Shown: piece by piece, positions 8,486-15,858 of the stretch
Numbering within the stretch: position 1 is the stretch's first letter
Layout of the letters: each line of letters starts with the position of its first letter
Assembly: GCA_963748095.1 (NCBI GenBank)
Contig: CAVVIO010000090.1
Coordinates: 1 to 18,021, forward strand
Length of the DNA: 18,021 nucleotides
Direction of reading: 5' to 3'
Source: CAVVIO01 sp963748095
Lineage (GTDB): Bacteria > Bacteroidota > Bacteroidia > Bacteroidales > UBA10428
Translations under genes and position numbers: made by a program
Notes under the pieces: generated by a model
The model's database searches: none
What the model was told of the DNA's origin: nothing
The model's input: only the letters and a program-made list of their open reading frames with translations

Positions 8486-8851
8486 ATGTATGTGTTTTCA
8501 TTTGGGTATTTTGCTTTTCTCACATTAATATTAATGGTTTTGCTGCCTGTAAGGAGTATAGCACAAGAAGTGCCGGCATACGATGAGATATCTGTTTTCC
8601 TTGACATTCCAAAGGTTGGCGGCCTCGAAATTCCGGTAGTAATAAAAAAAGATGAAGTATACTTACCAATTACCGACTTATTCAATTTTTTAAAAATAAA
8701 GATTGTTCCATCAGCCGGACTGGATTCGGTTTCAGGTTTTTTCATCAATCCACAGGCTGTTTTTCTTATTGACAGGTTGCATAATATAATAAATTATCAG
8801 GGGGAAGTTTATCATCTCGGACCCCGGGGATATTATCCGCACAGAATCTAA
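8486..8851 (+). CDS. Usher-like protein fragment 1: signal peptide and N-terminal domain
   Basis: The start at ATG 8486 has an AGGAAA stretch a few bases upstream and a clear hydrophobic signal (FAFLTLILMVLLPV) ending near SIAQ. The mature start carries a small beta domain with EIPVVIKKDEVYLPITDLF. The correct frame is left at about 8819; in the next frame the protein continues DPGDIIRTESNLYLKSSYFG. Confidence 0.7.
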   Translation: MYVFSFGYFAFLTLILMVLLPVRSIAQEVPAYDEISVFLDIPKVGGLEIPVVIKKDEVYLPITDLFNFLKIKIVPSAGLDSVSGFFINPQAVFLIDRLHNIINYQGEVYHLGPRGYYPHRI

Positions 8852-9911
8852 CCTTTATCTGAAATCATCCTATTTTGGAAAGGTGTTTGGCCTCGATTGT
8901 GTTTTCAATTTCAGAACGCTCTCAGTTACCCTGAACACGATGCTTGAATTGCCATTGATACGTGAAATGCGACAGGAGCAAATGCGGCTCAACCTTACCC
9001 GGCTGAAAGGGGAACAAAAGTCTGATACTACTATTGGCCGGAGCTATCCAATATTCAGATTTGGCATGGCCGACTGGTCTGCAATAGCCACTGAAGAGAT
9101 TAACGGGAAGTCCGAAGCCAGGCTTAACCTGTCGCTTGGATCAATGATTGCAGGTGGAGAAGCTACGGTGTCCCTCAATTACAATAGCAAGGAACCTTTT
9201 ACTGAAAAGCAACAATATTATCTCTGGCGTTATGTGGATAACGATTTTAAGCCAGTAAGGCAGGTAATGGCCGGAAAAATAACTACTCATGCCACATCTT
9301 CCATCTATAATCCAGTTATCGGAGTACAGCTTACCAATACTCCTACAACTTTCAGACGATCATTTGGAACATATACACTTAGCGACAGGACTGAACCAGG
9401 ATGGACTGTGGAGTTGTATGTCAATAATGTTCTGATCGATTATGTTAAGGCCGATGCATCCGGATTTTTCACCTTTGAAGTCCCTCTTGTTTATGGAAAT
9501 ACACTGGTCAGGCTTAAATTTTTCGGGCCATGGGGTGAAGAACAAACACGTGAACAAAATATTAATATTCCATTCCAGTTTCTTCCTGTAAATACAATGG
9601 AGTATACAGCCAGTGCTGGTATAGTTGAGGATACAAGTAAAACAAGGTTTCTACGGGCCAGTATGAATTATGGAATTTCCCGCAGTCTGACTTTAGGAGG
9701 CGGAGTTGAGTATCTTTCATCAGTGACACAAGAGCCGGTCATGCCTTATATAAATGCTTCACTCAGTATATTTAAAAACCTTCTTCTTTCGGGTGAATAT
9801 ACATACGGAGTCAGGACCAAAGGCACACTCACATTACCGGCTGCCTTTGAATATGCAATTCGACCTGAAATATACCAGGTATCACAAGGATCAGGAAGCT
9901 ATAAATTATAA
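8820..9911 (+). CDS. Usher-like protein fragment 2: plug and first barrel part
   Basis: It continues from DPGDIIRTES. Only 8820 to about 9839 is in the correct frame; the last ~70 bases are read out of frame to a stop. It contains the best usher-like stretch, at 9396-9625 (GWTVELYVNNVLIDYV, FEVPLVYGNTLVRLKF, VNTMEYTASAGI), followed by MNYGISRSLTLGGGVEYLS, which resembles the barrel strands that follow the plug in PapC-type ushers. Confidence 0.65.
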   Translation, partial: DPGDIIRTESNLYLKSSYFGKVFGLDCVFNFRTLSVTLNTMLELPLIREMRQEQMRLNLTRLKGEQKSDTTIGRSYPIFRFGMADWSAIATEEINGKSEARLNLSLGSMIAGGEATVSLNYNSKEPFTEKQQYYLWRYVDNDFKPVRQVMAGKITTHATSSIYNPVIGVQLTNTPTTFRRSFGTYTLSDRTEPGWTVELYVNNVLIDYVKADASGFFTFEVPLVYGNTLVRLKFFGPWGEEQTREQNINIPFQFLPVNTMEYTASAGIVEDTSKTRFLRASMNYGISRSLTLGGGVEYLSSVTQEPVMPYINASLSIFKNLLLSGEYTYGVRTKGTLTLPAAFEYAIRPEIYQVSQGSGSYKL

Positions 9912-12039
9912 CTACATCGAAGAACGTAAAGCAGTATTGTCAATGCCTCTTCGAATTCGTAATTACTCATCCTATCAACGGTTCTCGTTTTATCAGATTG
10001 TTCTTCCGGCGTCAAAATACACAACCGGAGAATGGCTATACTCCGGTACTCTTCTTGGGGTAAATACCAACCTTACGACATATGCAATATTTATTGGTGA
10101 AACAAAACCAAATGTATACAGCAATCTTTCGCTTTTATTCAGGTTACCCGGTGGTTTTGTTGTTACACCTCAGGTTCAATACCAATACACCGGGAATGAG
10201 TTTTTGTCAACCAAACTAATCCTGGAAAAAAAATTGTTTAAGCATGGATTTTTAAATATGTCTTATGAACAGAACTTCATCAGCAATAGCCGGATGTTTG
10301 AGTTGGGATTTCGATATGACTTTTCATTTGCACAAACAGGGATGTCAGCCAGGCAGAGTAATAAAAGGACTTCACTGGTTCAATACGCAAGAGGCAGCTT
10401 GATATATGATAAAATGACAAAATATATCGGTACTGACAACCGGCCTAATGTTGGAAAAGGAGGGATCTGTATAATACCTTATCTTGATTTCAATAATAAT
10501 AGCATAAGGGATCCGGGCGAACCCAAAGCTTACGGACTTAATTTGCATGCTAATGGCGGCCGTATTGAAAAGAGTGAACGCGACACCACTATCCGGATAC
10601 TCGGACTGGAATCTTATACCAATTGTTTTATTAATTTTGATCCTAATAGTTTTGAAAATATTGCCTGGAGATTGCCGGTTCAAACCATGAGTGTTGCAGT
10701 TGATCCCAATATACTTAAACATATTGAGATACCTGTTACTATTGCAGGAGAAGCTTCGGGTACGGTAAGTCTTGATAAGAATGGGGAAAAGAGCGGCCTC
10801 GGACGCATAATTATTTGTTTTTACAACAGTAATCATAATCCTGCCGGAAAAACAATAACCGAAGAGAATGGATACTTCAGCTATTTCAGGTTGGCTCCGG
10901 GTTCATATACTGTTCGGGTCGATTCATTACAGTTACAGAAATTAGGAATGGTCTCAGTTCCTGAATCTTTGCAATTTAATATTACAGTGGATATTGATGG
11001 CGATATTGCTGACGAATTAAATTTTACACTTCATTTGCAATCAGGTGATACCTTAGCGCTAAAAGATCCTGAAAAACCGGTTGTTAGAAAGGATACTACT
11101 TATATAATAATTCGTGAGGTTATCCAGATGGTTGCCGCGTCAGATACCGACAGCTATGCTATACAATTGGGAGCATTTAAAAGTAAGTCGAATGCCGAGA
11201 AGTTAAAGGAAAAGTTAGACACAGTTTTTGGAAAAAAAGTTGAAATATTTCTCCAGAAAGGATTTTATAAGGTTAGGATTACCAACCTGGAAACTAAAAA
11301 AGAGGCTTATGATTTTATTCCCGAACTTAAGAGAAACGGTATAAGAGAGGTATTGGTAATTATCTCAAAAGGAACACATTGGGTAATTACTACAAAACAG
11401 GATACCATTACGCAGGAAATAGGTAGTACAAAAATACGGTCCCCTCTCTATCCCGATGACCTAAAAATACAAGCTGGCGACTTTAAGGATTCAACAAAAG
11501 CCGAAGCCTTACGCAGAAAGTTAATTATCGCTATTGACAACCCTGTTGTAATAGACTCTGAAGACGGGTATTATAAAGTTCGTATCATCGGATTTAACAA
11601 ACCCGGGGAGATGGAAAAAACAGTTTCCGTATTACATAAGTCCGGATACGATAAAATAGAAGTAATGCCTGTTGAAAAGCCGGAGGAGACTGTAAATGAA
11701 CTGTCTATAGAAATTGAAAAAGCGCCTTTACCGGAAGTTATTATTGAATCGATACCGGATAGCATACTACTTAAGGAACCTGAAAAGGAAATCGAAATTC
11801 ACGTTCCGGCAGGCCCGGCATTTTCGCTACAGGTAGCGGTATTCTATAAGCGATCGAAGGCTTTACGTGCACAGAGAAGGATAACAGACAAACTCAACTT
11901 GCCGGTTAAGATAGTTCAGCAATGGGAATACTACAGAGTGATTGTCACCGGATTCTATACCCCCCAGGAGACTTACAGATACTACCCTGAACTTGTAGAT
12001 CTGGGTTACTCCAGAATTTCACTGATTGAGAAAAAATAA
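9841..12039 (+). CDS. Usher-like protein fragment 3: rest of barrel, calcium-loop-like turn, three SPOR domains
   Basis: In-frame reading resumes about 9841 (LPLNMQFDLKYTRYHKDQ); the first ATG is 9853. The barrel part ends around the Ser/Thr/Tyr-rich stretch near 10400. The SPOR domains start near 11149 (SYAIQLGAFKSKSNAEKLKE), 11461 (LKIQAGDFKDSTKAEALRRK) and 11815 (FSLQVAVFYKRSKALRAQRR). Each ends with a YKVRI or YRVIV strand and a helix before a short final strand. Acidic proline-containing linkers join them. The gene stops at 12039 with a lysine-rich end. Confidence 0.7.
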   Translation: MPLNMQFDLKYTRYHKDQEAINYNYIEERKAVLSMPLRIRNYSSYQRFSFYQIVLPASKYTTGEWLYSGTLLGVNTNLTTYAIFIGETKPNVYSNLSLLFRLPGGFVVTPQVQYQYTGNEFLSTKLILEKKLFKHGFLNMSYEQNFISNSRMFELGFRYDFSFAQTGMSARQSNKRTSLVQYARGSLIYDKMTKYIGTDNRPNVGKGGICIIPYLDFNNNSIRDPGEPKAYGLNLHANGGRIEKSERDTTIRILGLESYTNCFINFDPNSFENIAWRLPVQTMSVAVDPNILKHIEIPVTIAGEASGTVSLDKNGEKSGLGRIIICFYNSNHNPAGKTITEENGYFSYFRLAPGSYTVRVDSLQLQKLGMVSVPESLQFNITVDIDGDIADELNFTLHLQSGDTLALKDPEKPVVRKDTTYIIIREVIQMVAASDTDSYAIQLGAFKSKSNAEKLKEKLDTVFGKKVEIFLQKGFYKVRITNLETKKEAYDFIPELKRNGIREVLVIISKGTHWVITTKQDTITQEIGSTKIRSPLYPDDLKIQAGDFKDSTKAEALRRKLIIAIDNPVVIDSEDGYYKVRIIGFNKPGEMEKTVSVLHKSGYDKIEVMPVEKPEETVNELSIEIEKAPLPEVIIESIPDSILLKEPEKEIEIHVPAGPAFSLQVAVFYKRSKALRAQRRITDKLNLPVKIVQQWEYYRVIVTGFYTPQETYRYYPELVDLGYSRISLIEKK

Positions 12040-12204
12040 AAAGGCTGTTTGAAAATGCATCCTCATAATGGCGCCTTTATTAATGTAAATGAGGAATTTT
12101 CTGACAAGCGTAACGCTGAGAATGGAGTTTTCTTGCCGGCACTTATTAAATTAAACCCGTTCCCGCTTTGGGTGCAGACTGCCTCCCCATCCATCTATCT
12201 GATT

Positions 12205-12225
12205 ATTTCCGGCCATCCCGGAAGT
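12205..12225 (+). terminator. Hairpin, possible weak terminator after the usher gene
   Basis: ATTTCCGG pairs with CCGGAAGT (eight pairs, one G-T) around a five-base loop. There is no clean T-run after it on either strand, so termination is a guess. It separates two loci of different apparent function. Confidence 0.3.
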
Positions 12226-12268
12226 TATAATAATCGGGCGACCGCAGATTTAGCAAATTCTGATTAAA

Positions 12269-12300
12269 TTTGTCAATCAACAACCGGATAAGTATTATTG
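12269..12300 (+). promoter_or_regulatory. Candidate Bacteroidota-type promoter for the DUF6702-like gene
   Basis: TTTG at 12269-12272 and TATTATTG at 12293-12300 are separated by 20 bases. This resembles the Bacteroidota -33 TTTG / -7 TAnnTTTG pattern, with one mismatch in the -7 box. It lies 26 bases before the ATG at 12326. Confidence 0.4.
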
Positions 12301-12325
12301 ACTTTTAACCTGTTACTGAAGGATT

Positions 12326-12809
12326 ATGTTAAAAATCTTAGTTTTACCCATACTGATGCTTTTTCAACCGGTGCACCTGACGATGACCAGTATAAACTAT
12401 ATACCAGGTACCGATTCGCTTAAAGTACTTGTCACGCTTAATTACGATCTGTTTCTGCAGGATTACCAGCAGACCATTGATGATGACCTGAATCTGCACG
12501 TTTTGCGCAGTTACAGAGTCTTTTCCTGCTGACATGGCAAACCACTACATCAATTCAAAAGTCGTTATCTCCATTAATAAAAAACTTCTTAACGGGAAGT
12601 TGTTAAAGACGAATGTAGTTAATGGTAATATCAGAATGAATATCCTGTACCGTCTGGAGAAGAAACCAAAGAGCATAACTGTCAGGAATACTTTCCTTAC
12701 CGGATTATACTCCGATGTGGAAAATCTGACCATTATAAAAATTAATAATTTCGAGACCGGGATAAAATTCACTCAGGAGCACAATAAGGAAACTTTCGAT
12801 TTGAAATGA
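12326..12809 (+). pseudogene. DUF6702-like exported protein, paralog 1 (one apparent frameshift)
   Basis: The frame breaks in the run of four T at 12521-12524. With three T the protein reads continuously, SYRVFPADMANHYINSKVV, giving about 160 residues that align end to end with the intact paralog at 17368-17847: TSINYIPGTDSLKV against TSINQAPGSDTLKV, YINSKVVISINKKLLNGKL against FNDKVRIYINHKLLTGTL, and LTGLYSDVENLTIIKIN against MTRLYSDQTNMVFININ. A short hydrophobic leader (MLKILVLPILMLF) precedes QPVH. The family is typical of Bacteroidota; its function is unknown. It lies 257 bases upstream of cbiM. The piece before the break ends at 12532 and the second starts about 12525. Confidence 0.7.
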
Positions 12810-12881
12810 CAATTTACCGGGGAAGAAAAAAGAGGAAGATATTCATTATAACAAGCAATCCCTTAATTTTTTTAGTGTTCA

Positions 12882-12905
12882 TTATTCAGATTGTTTTCTG
12901 AATAA
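12882..12905. promoter_or_regulatory. Perfect 9-bp inverted repeat in the cbiM upstream region
   Basis: TTATTCAGA (12882-12890) and TCTGAATAA (12897-12905) are exact complements around a six-base loop and are followed by an A-tract. There is no T-run on either strand, so a protein-binding operator is as likely as a terminator for the gene ending at 12809. It overlaps a weak promoter-like pair (TTG at 12891, TAGTTTTA at 12917-12924). No B12-box or other riboswitch signature is visible in 12810-13066, and nothing else is recognisable in that gap. Confidence 0.45.
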
Positions 12906-13066
12906 AAAAAAATACGTAGTTTTATGACACGAATACAAGAAAGATAACACGATGGTTTTCGCTATTATTCACGGGAAATTGATTAAGAGCAGAACCAGAT
13001 GATATTTTTTGGGATTGAGTATTAAGTTTTGAATTCGTCTTTACGCTTTAAATTGAAGAATCAATT

Positions 13067-13765
13067 ATGCATATTCCGGATGGTTATTTAAGCCCGCAAA
13101 CATATATTCCGTTAGCCGGAGTTTTCGTATTGGCAGCATCTGTTGCCGTAAAAAAGGTTAAAAAAGAAGTTTCTGCCCGCGATATTCCATACCTTGGAAT
13201 GGCAGCAGCATTTTCATTTATTATCATGATGTTTAATTTACCGATACCCGGCGGTACAACCGGTCATGCAGTGGGGGCTGCTGTAATTGCCATAATCTTT
13301 GGCCCATGGGCGGCCACTATTGCCGTGTCCGTTGCATTGATAATACAAGCGCTTATTTTTGGAGATGGCGGAATTACCGCAATAGGGGCAAACTGCTTCA
13401 ATATGGCTGTATTTATGTCTTTTACGGCATATTACATTTTTAAACTTTTAAGCAATAATCCTGAAAGAAAAGCAAGGGTGTTGTTTGCCGCTTTTATTTC
13501 AGGATATCTAAGTCTGGTTATGACTGCAATACTTACTGCAACTGAATTGGGGATACAACCTATGATAGCATCCACTGCCGATGGAAAAGCCTTATATTGT
13601 CCGTACGATCTTAGCATTGCAATTCCTGCCATGGCCATAGAACACTTGTTACTTTTCGGTATTGTTGAGGGAATTATTACTTCAATAATCGTCAGTTATT
13701 TTTTAAGGAATGAACCCGGTTTAATTTATTCTTTCAGGAAAGGGGGTAAAAATGAAATTGGATAA
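13067..13765 (+). CDS. cbiM: Energy-coupling-factor nickel/cobalt transporter, substrate-binding membrane subunit CbiM
   Basis: This intact 232-residue integral membrane protein is the S-component that captures Ni2+ or Co2+. It begins MHIPDGYLSP, the hallmark start of CbiM/NikM. In known structures the N-terminal amine, His2 and a His at position 67 ligate the metal, and here a His lies at 67 within PGGTTGHAVGAA. Other family motifs are FGDGGITAIGANCFNMA and the IPAMAIEHLLLFGIVEG segment near the C terminus. About six hydrophobic segments are visible. The sequence alone does not tell nickel from cobalt. The absence of a cobalamin riboswitch and of cobalamin-synthesis genes nearby leaves nickel open. 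Its end overlaps the next gene by 14 bases. Confidence 0.93.
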   Translation: MHIPDGYLSPQTYIPLAGVFVLAASVAVKKVKKEVSARDIPYLGMAAAFSFIIMMFNLPIPGGTTGHAVGAAVIAIIFGPWAATIAVSVALIIQALIFGDGGITAIGANCFNMAVFMSFTAYYIFKLLSNNPERKARVLFAAFISGYLSLVMTAILTATELGIQPMIASTADGKALYCPYDLSIAIPAMAIEHLLLFGIVEGIITSIIVSYFLRNEPGLIYSFRKGGKNEIG

Positions 13766-14093
13766 ACTTCAGAAAAGAATACTTATTATACTTCTTATCC
13801 TGTGTTTCATAACCCCGATAGGGATTTTACTGCCCATGTATTTTAATGCCGGACAAGCATGGGGCGAATGGTCGGCCCATACAATTAAAGACCTGATAGG
13901 TTACGTGCCACAGGGACTGGCAAAATATTCTGATGTCTGGAAGGCGCCAATCCCTGATTATTCAATTAATGGGGGAGATGCATCTGTAGTTCACCAATCC
14001 GGGTATTATATTGTTTCCGGAATAGTCGGGGCAACAGTAACGTATGTTGTCATGTTGTTAATTTCCAGATTAATTATTAAAAATGGAAAATAA
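13752..14093 (+). CDS. cbiN: CbiN-like small membrane component of the Ni/Co transporter (PDGLE-type)
   Basis: This 113-residue protein has two membrane segments (about residues 9-30 and 85-108) with a soluble loop between, the layout of CbiN/NikN. That component associates with CbiM and is needed for full uptake in studied systems. The loop holds GYVPQGLAKYSDVWKAPIPDY, which fits the PDGLE-type group rather than classical CbiN. ATG 13752 has a purine-rich AAAGGGGG stretch just upstream inside cbiM. The gene overlaps cbiM by 14 bases and cbiQ by 11, indicating translational coupling. The symbol is given by position and topology. Confidence 0.75.
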   Translation: MKLDKLQKRILIILLILCFITPIGILLPMYFNAGQAWGEWSAHTIKDLIGYVPQGLAKYSDVWKAPIPDYSINGGDASVVHQSGYYIVSGIVGATVTYVVMLLISRLIIKNGK

Positions 14094-15008
14094 GGTTCCC
14101 CCATATTTACTCCGGACTGCAGCAGCGCCATACGAGTCGGGAGAAATAAAAAAAGCAAAACTTTCTTTCCTTGACAAGACGATATTAAATTCTGCCAGGG
14201 TTGTAAAATCTGTTTATCTGCAGGAGGAAAATGCAACCCGTGAGAATTTCATCCAAAAGATCAATCCGCATATTAAACTTATTTCGCTCCTTTACCTGGT
14301 GGTGGTGGTTAGTATTTGCATAATTTGCAAGCTCAGATCCTTACGTCGTTTATTATTTTTTTATTTTACATTGTAGCCAGGTTAAAGATATTGCAGGTGT
14401 ACAAACGGATATTTTTCATCGCGTTCATTTTCGGCTTTTTGGTTGTATTACCGGCTTCCCTCAATGTGATAACTCCGGGTGAGATCATTTTTAATCTTAT
14501 AAAATTCAATAAACCATCGCATTTCTGGATATACAACATTCCTCAGAATATAGGTTTCACTGAAAATGGATTGAAGGTAGTGTCAATGGTTTTTCTCAGG
14601 GTACTTAATTCTGTTTCACTTGCCCTGTTGATTGTTTTTACCACTCCTTTCCCGTCTTTTATTAAATCTTTCAAATTAATAGGGGTTCCGGATACATTCC
14701 TGATGATCATATCGCTTGCTTACAAATATATTTTTATTCTTTCCCGCACGATTGAAGAAATGTATTTTGCTTTAAAATCAAGACTTACCGGAAATATTAA
14801 AAGCAGTAAAATCCGAAAACTGGTAAGCGGCCGAATATTTTTTATTTTTAAAAGATCGGTGGTGATTTATGAAAATACTTATTATGCGATGGTTTCCAGG
14901 GGTTACCATGGGAAACTGAAACTGCATTCACAAAATCATTTTACATACAGGGATATTGTTTCCCTGGTTATTATTATTGCGCTGGGTATACTTATTATCT
15001 TATACTGA
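14083..15008 (+). pseudogene. cbiQ: Energy-coupling-factor transmembrane protein CbiQ (one apparent frameshift)
   Basis: CbiQ is the scaffold membrane protein that links the substrate subunit to the ATPase. The first piece (14083-14376) has a ~70-residue soluble start and then FIQKINPHIKLISLLYL, the usual CbiQ opening before the first membrane helix. The frame breaks between 14313 and 14319, and the second piece resumes HNLQAQILTSFIIFLFY and runs to 15008 (first in-frame ATG 14316). Both coupling-helix motifs survive: ALKSRLTG and AMVSRGYHG, the Ala-x-x-Arg type contacts to CbiO. The change is either one missing base or two extra, unlike most breaks here, which are single insertions. The other transporter genes are intact, so a sequencing error is likelier than loss. 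The end lies 7 bases before cbiO. Confidence 0.8.
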
Positions 15009-15015
15009 TAATCTC

Positions 15016-15822
15016 ATGGAAGATATTATTTCATTAAAAAACGTTGATTATTCATATTACGGCAAAATTCCTGCACTTAAAAACATAAATCTTTCTGTAA
15101 AAGAAGGCGAGCTTTTTTCCATAATCGGGCTTAACGGATGCGGTAAATCAACATTGCTGCACATCATCAATGCACTTATTTTCCCCGATTCAGGAGAAGT
15201 TTTGTTTCGGGGAAATCCGGTAACTGAAAAATCATTGAAAAATGGAAATGGGATGCATTTGCGGCAAAGCATGGGCTATATCTTCCAGAACCCCGATATT
15301 CAGTTATTTTGCCCTACCGTTCTTGATGAACTATTATTCGGACCGCTTCAACTCAACCTTCCCCTTGATGTTGCCCGGGAAAGAGCGGAACAGACATTAT
15401 CATATCTCGGCATCGGGTACCTGAAAGATCGATCAGTATATATGCTTTCAGGTGGTGAAAAAAAGAAGGTTGCTATTGCCTCGGTTCTAACCATGAATCC
15501 TGATGTTTTGCTTGTTGATGAACCTATCTCAAGTCTCGACCCGAAAACACAAACATTTTTCATCGAACTTCTGATTGAACTTAACCACGCGGGAAAGACG
15601 ATCATCTTTACAACGCACCACCTCGATCTGATTGAGCACCTGCAACCAAGAGTTGCTGTAATTTCCGAAGAACATACTATCCTGAAAACCTGCACTGCTT
15701 CAGAAATACTTCACGATCAGGAGCTTCTTGTCAGTATAAATCTGATACATGAGCATGTTCATAAACATGGGAACGAAGAACACAAACATTATCATTCGCA
15801 TTATTTTTTTCATAAGCATTGA
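15016..15822 (+). CDS. cbiO: Energy-coupling-factor ABC ATPase CbiO with histidine-rich tail
   Basis: The start is set at ATG 15016 (MEDIISLKNVDYSYYG), since an upstream in-frame ATG at 14956 lies inside cbiQ. The 268-residue protein has Walker A GLNGCGKST (38-46), Q-loop Gln91 in FQNPDIQLF, signature LSGGE (144-148), Walker B VLLVDEP (164-170) and H-loop His201. It hydrolyses ATP to drive CbiMNQ metal uptake. The C terminus, residues 245-268, contains ten His among 24 residues (alternating His-x-His), a metal-binding look not needed for ATPase function. It could store, buffer or sense the transported metal. It is intact and follows cbiQ by 7 bases. Confidence 0.93.
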   Translation: MEDIISLKNVDYSYYGKIPALKNINLSVKEGELFSIIGLNGCGKSTLLHIINALIFPDSGEVLFRGNPVTEKSLKNGNGMHLRQSMGYIFQNPDIQLFCPTVLDELLFGPLQLNLPLDVARERAEQTLSYLGIGYLKDRSVYMLSGGEKKKVAIASVLTMNPDVLLVDEPISSLDPKTQTFFIELLIELNHAGKTIIFTTHHLDLIEHLQPRVAVISEEHTILKTCTASEILHDQELLVSINLIHEHVHKHGNEEHKHYHSHYFFHKH

Positions 15823-15858
15823 ATTAAGATGTATGTTGTCAAATAAAATTAAAAATTG

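Larger units (their letters stand above)
8486..12039 (+). pseudogene. Usher-like outer-membrane protein with three C-terminal SPOR domains (two apparent frameshifts)
   Basis: Two extra bases, near 8819 (GG for G) and near 9840 (GG for G), split this gene. Corrected, it gives about 1,183 residues. Order: signal peptide 1-27; an N-terminal domain (EVYLPITDLFNFL); a long beta-rich part with a usher-like plug/barrel segment at about 304-380 (PGWTVELYVNNVLI, SGFFTFEVPL, then MEYTASAGI) followed by alternating strands; a DFNNNSIRDPGEP calcium-loop-like turn near 665; a carboxypeptidase-regulatory-like beta domain at about 748-820; and SPOR domains at about 888-960, 992-1062 and 1110-1182. Ushers form outer-membrane pores that assemble and export subunits; SPOR domains bind glycan-stripped septal peptidoglycan. 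No pilus chaperone gene is visible in the window. The usher call rests on pattern only; another large barrel family is possible. Confidence 0.65.
12040..12325 (+). other. Intergenic gap between the surface locus and the metal locus
   Basis: These 286 bases hold no convincing gene. An open frame of 72 codons starts at 12049 but shows no domain, signal peptide or family pattern. AAAGGC at 12040-12045 can pair with GCCTTT at 12073-12078 across a long loop, and a better hairpin lies at 12205-12225. A promoter-like pair follows at 12269-12300. Confidence 0.6.

Noticed and set aside
12040..12060. GGCTGTTTGAAAA resembling a terminal end of some insertion sequences
   Set aside because: No matching inverted end, transposase or target duplication was found in the window; the resemblance is too short.
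12049..12267. Open frame of 72 codons between the usher and DUF6702-like genes
   Set aside because: No domain, leader, repeated motif or similarity to either neighbour; composition looks like non-coding DNA read by chance.
12810..13066. Cobalamin riboswitch before cbiM
   Set aside because: I looked for the B12-box (GCCACTG-like) and conserved core and saw none; only a simple palindrome is present.
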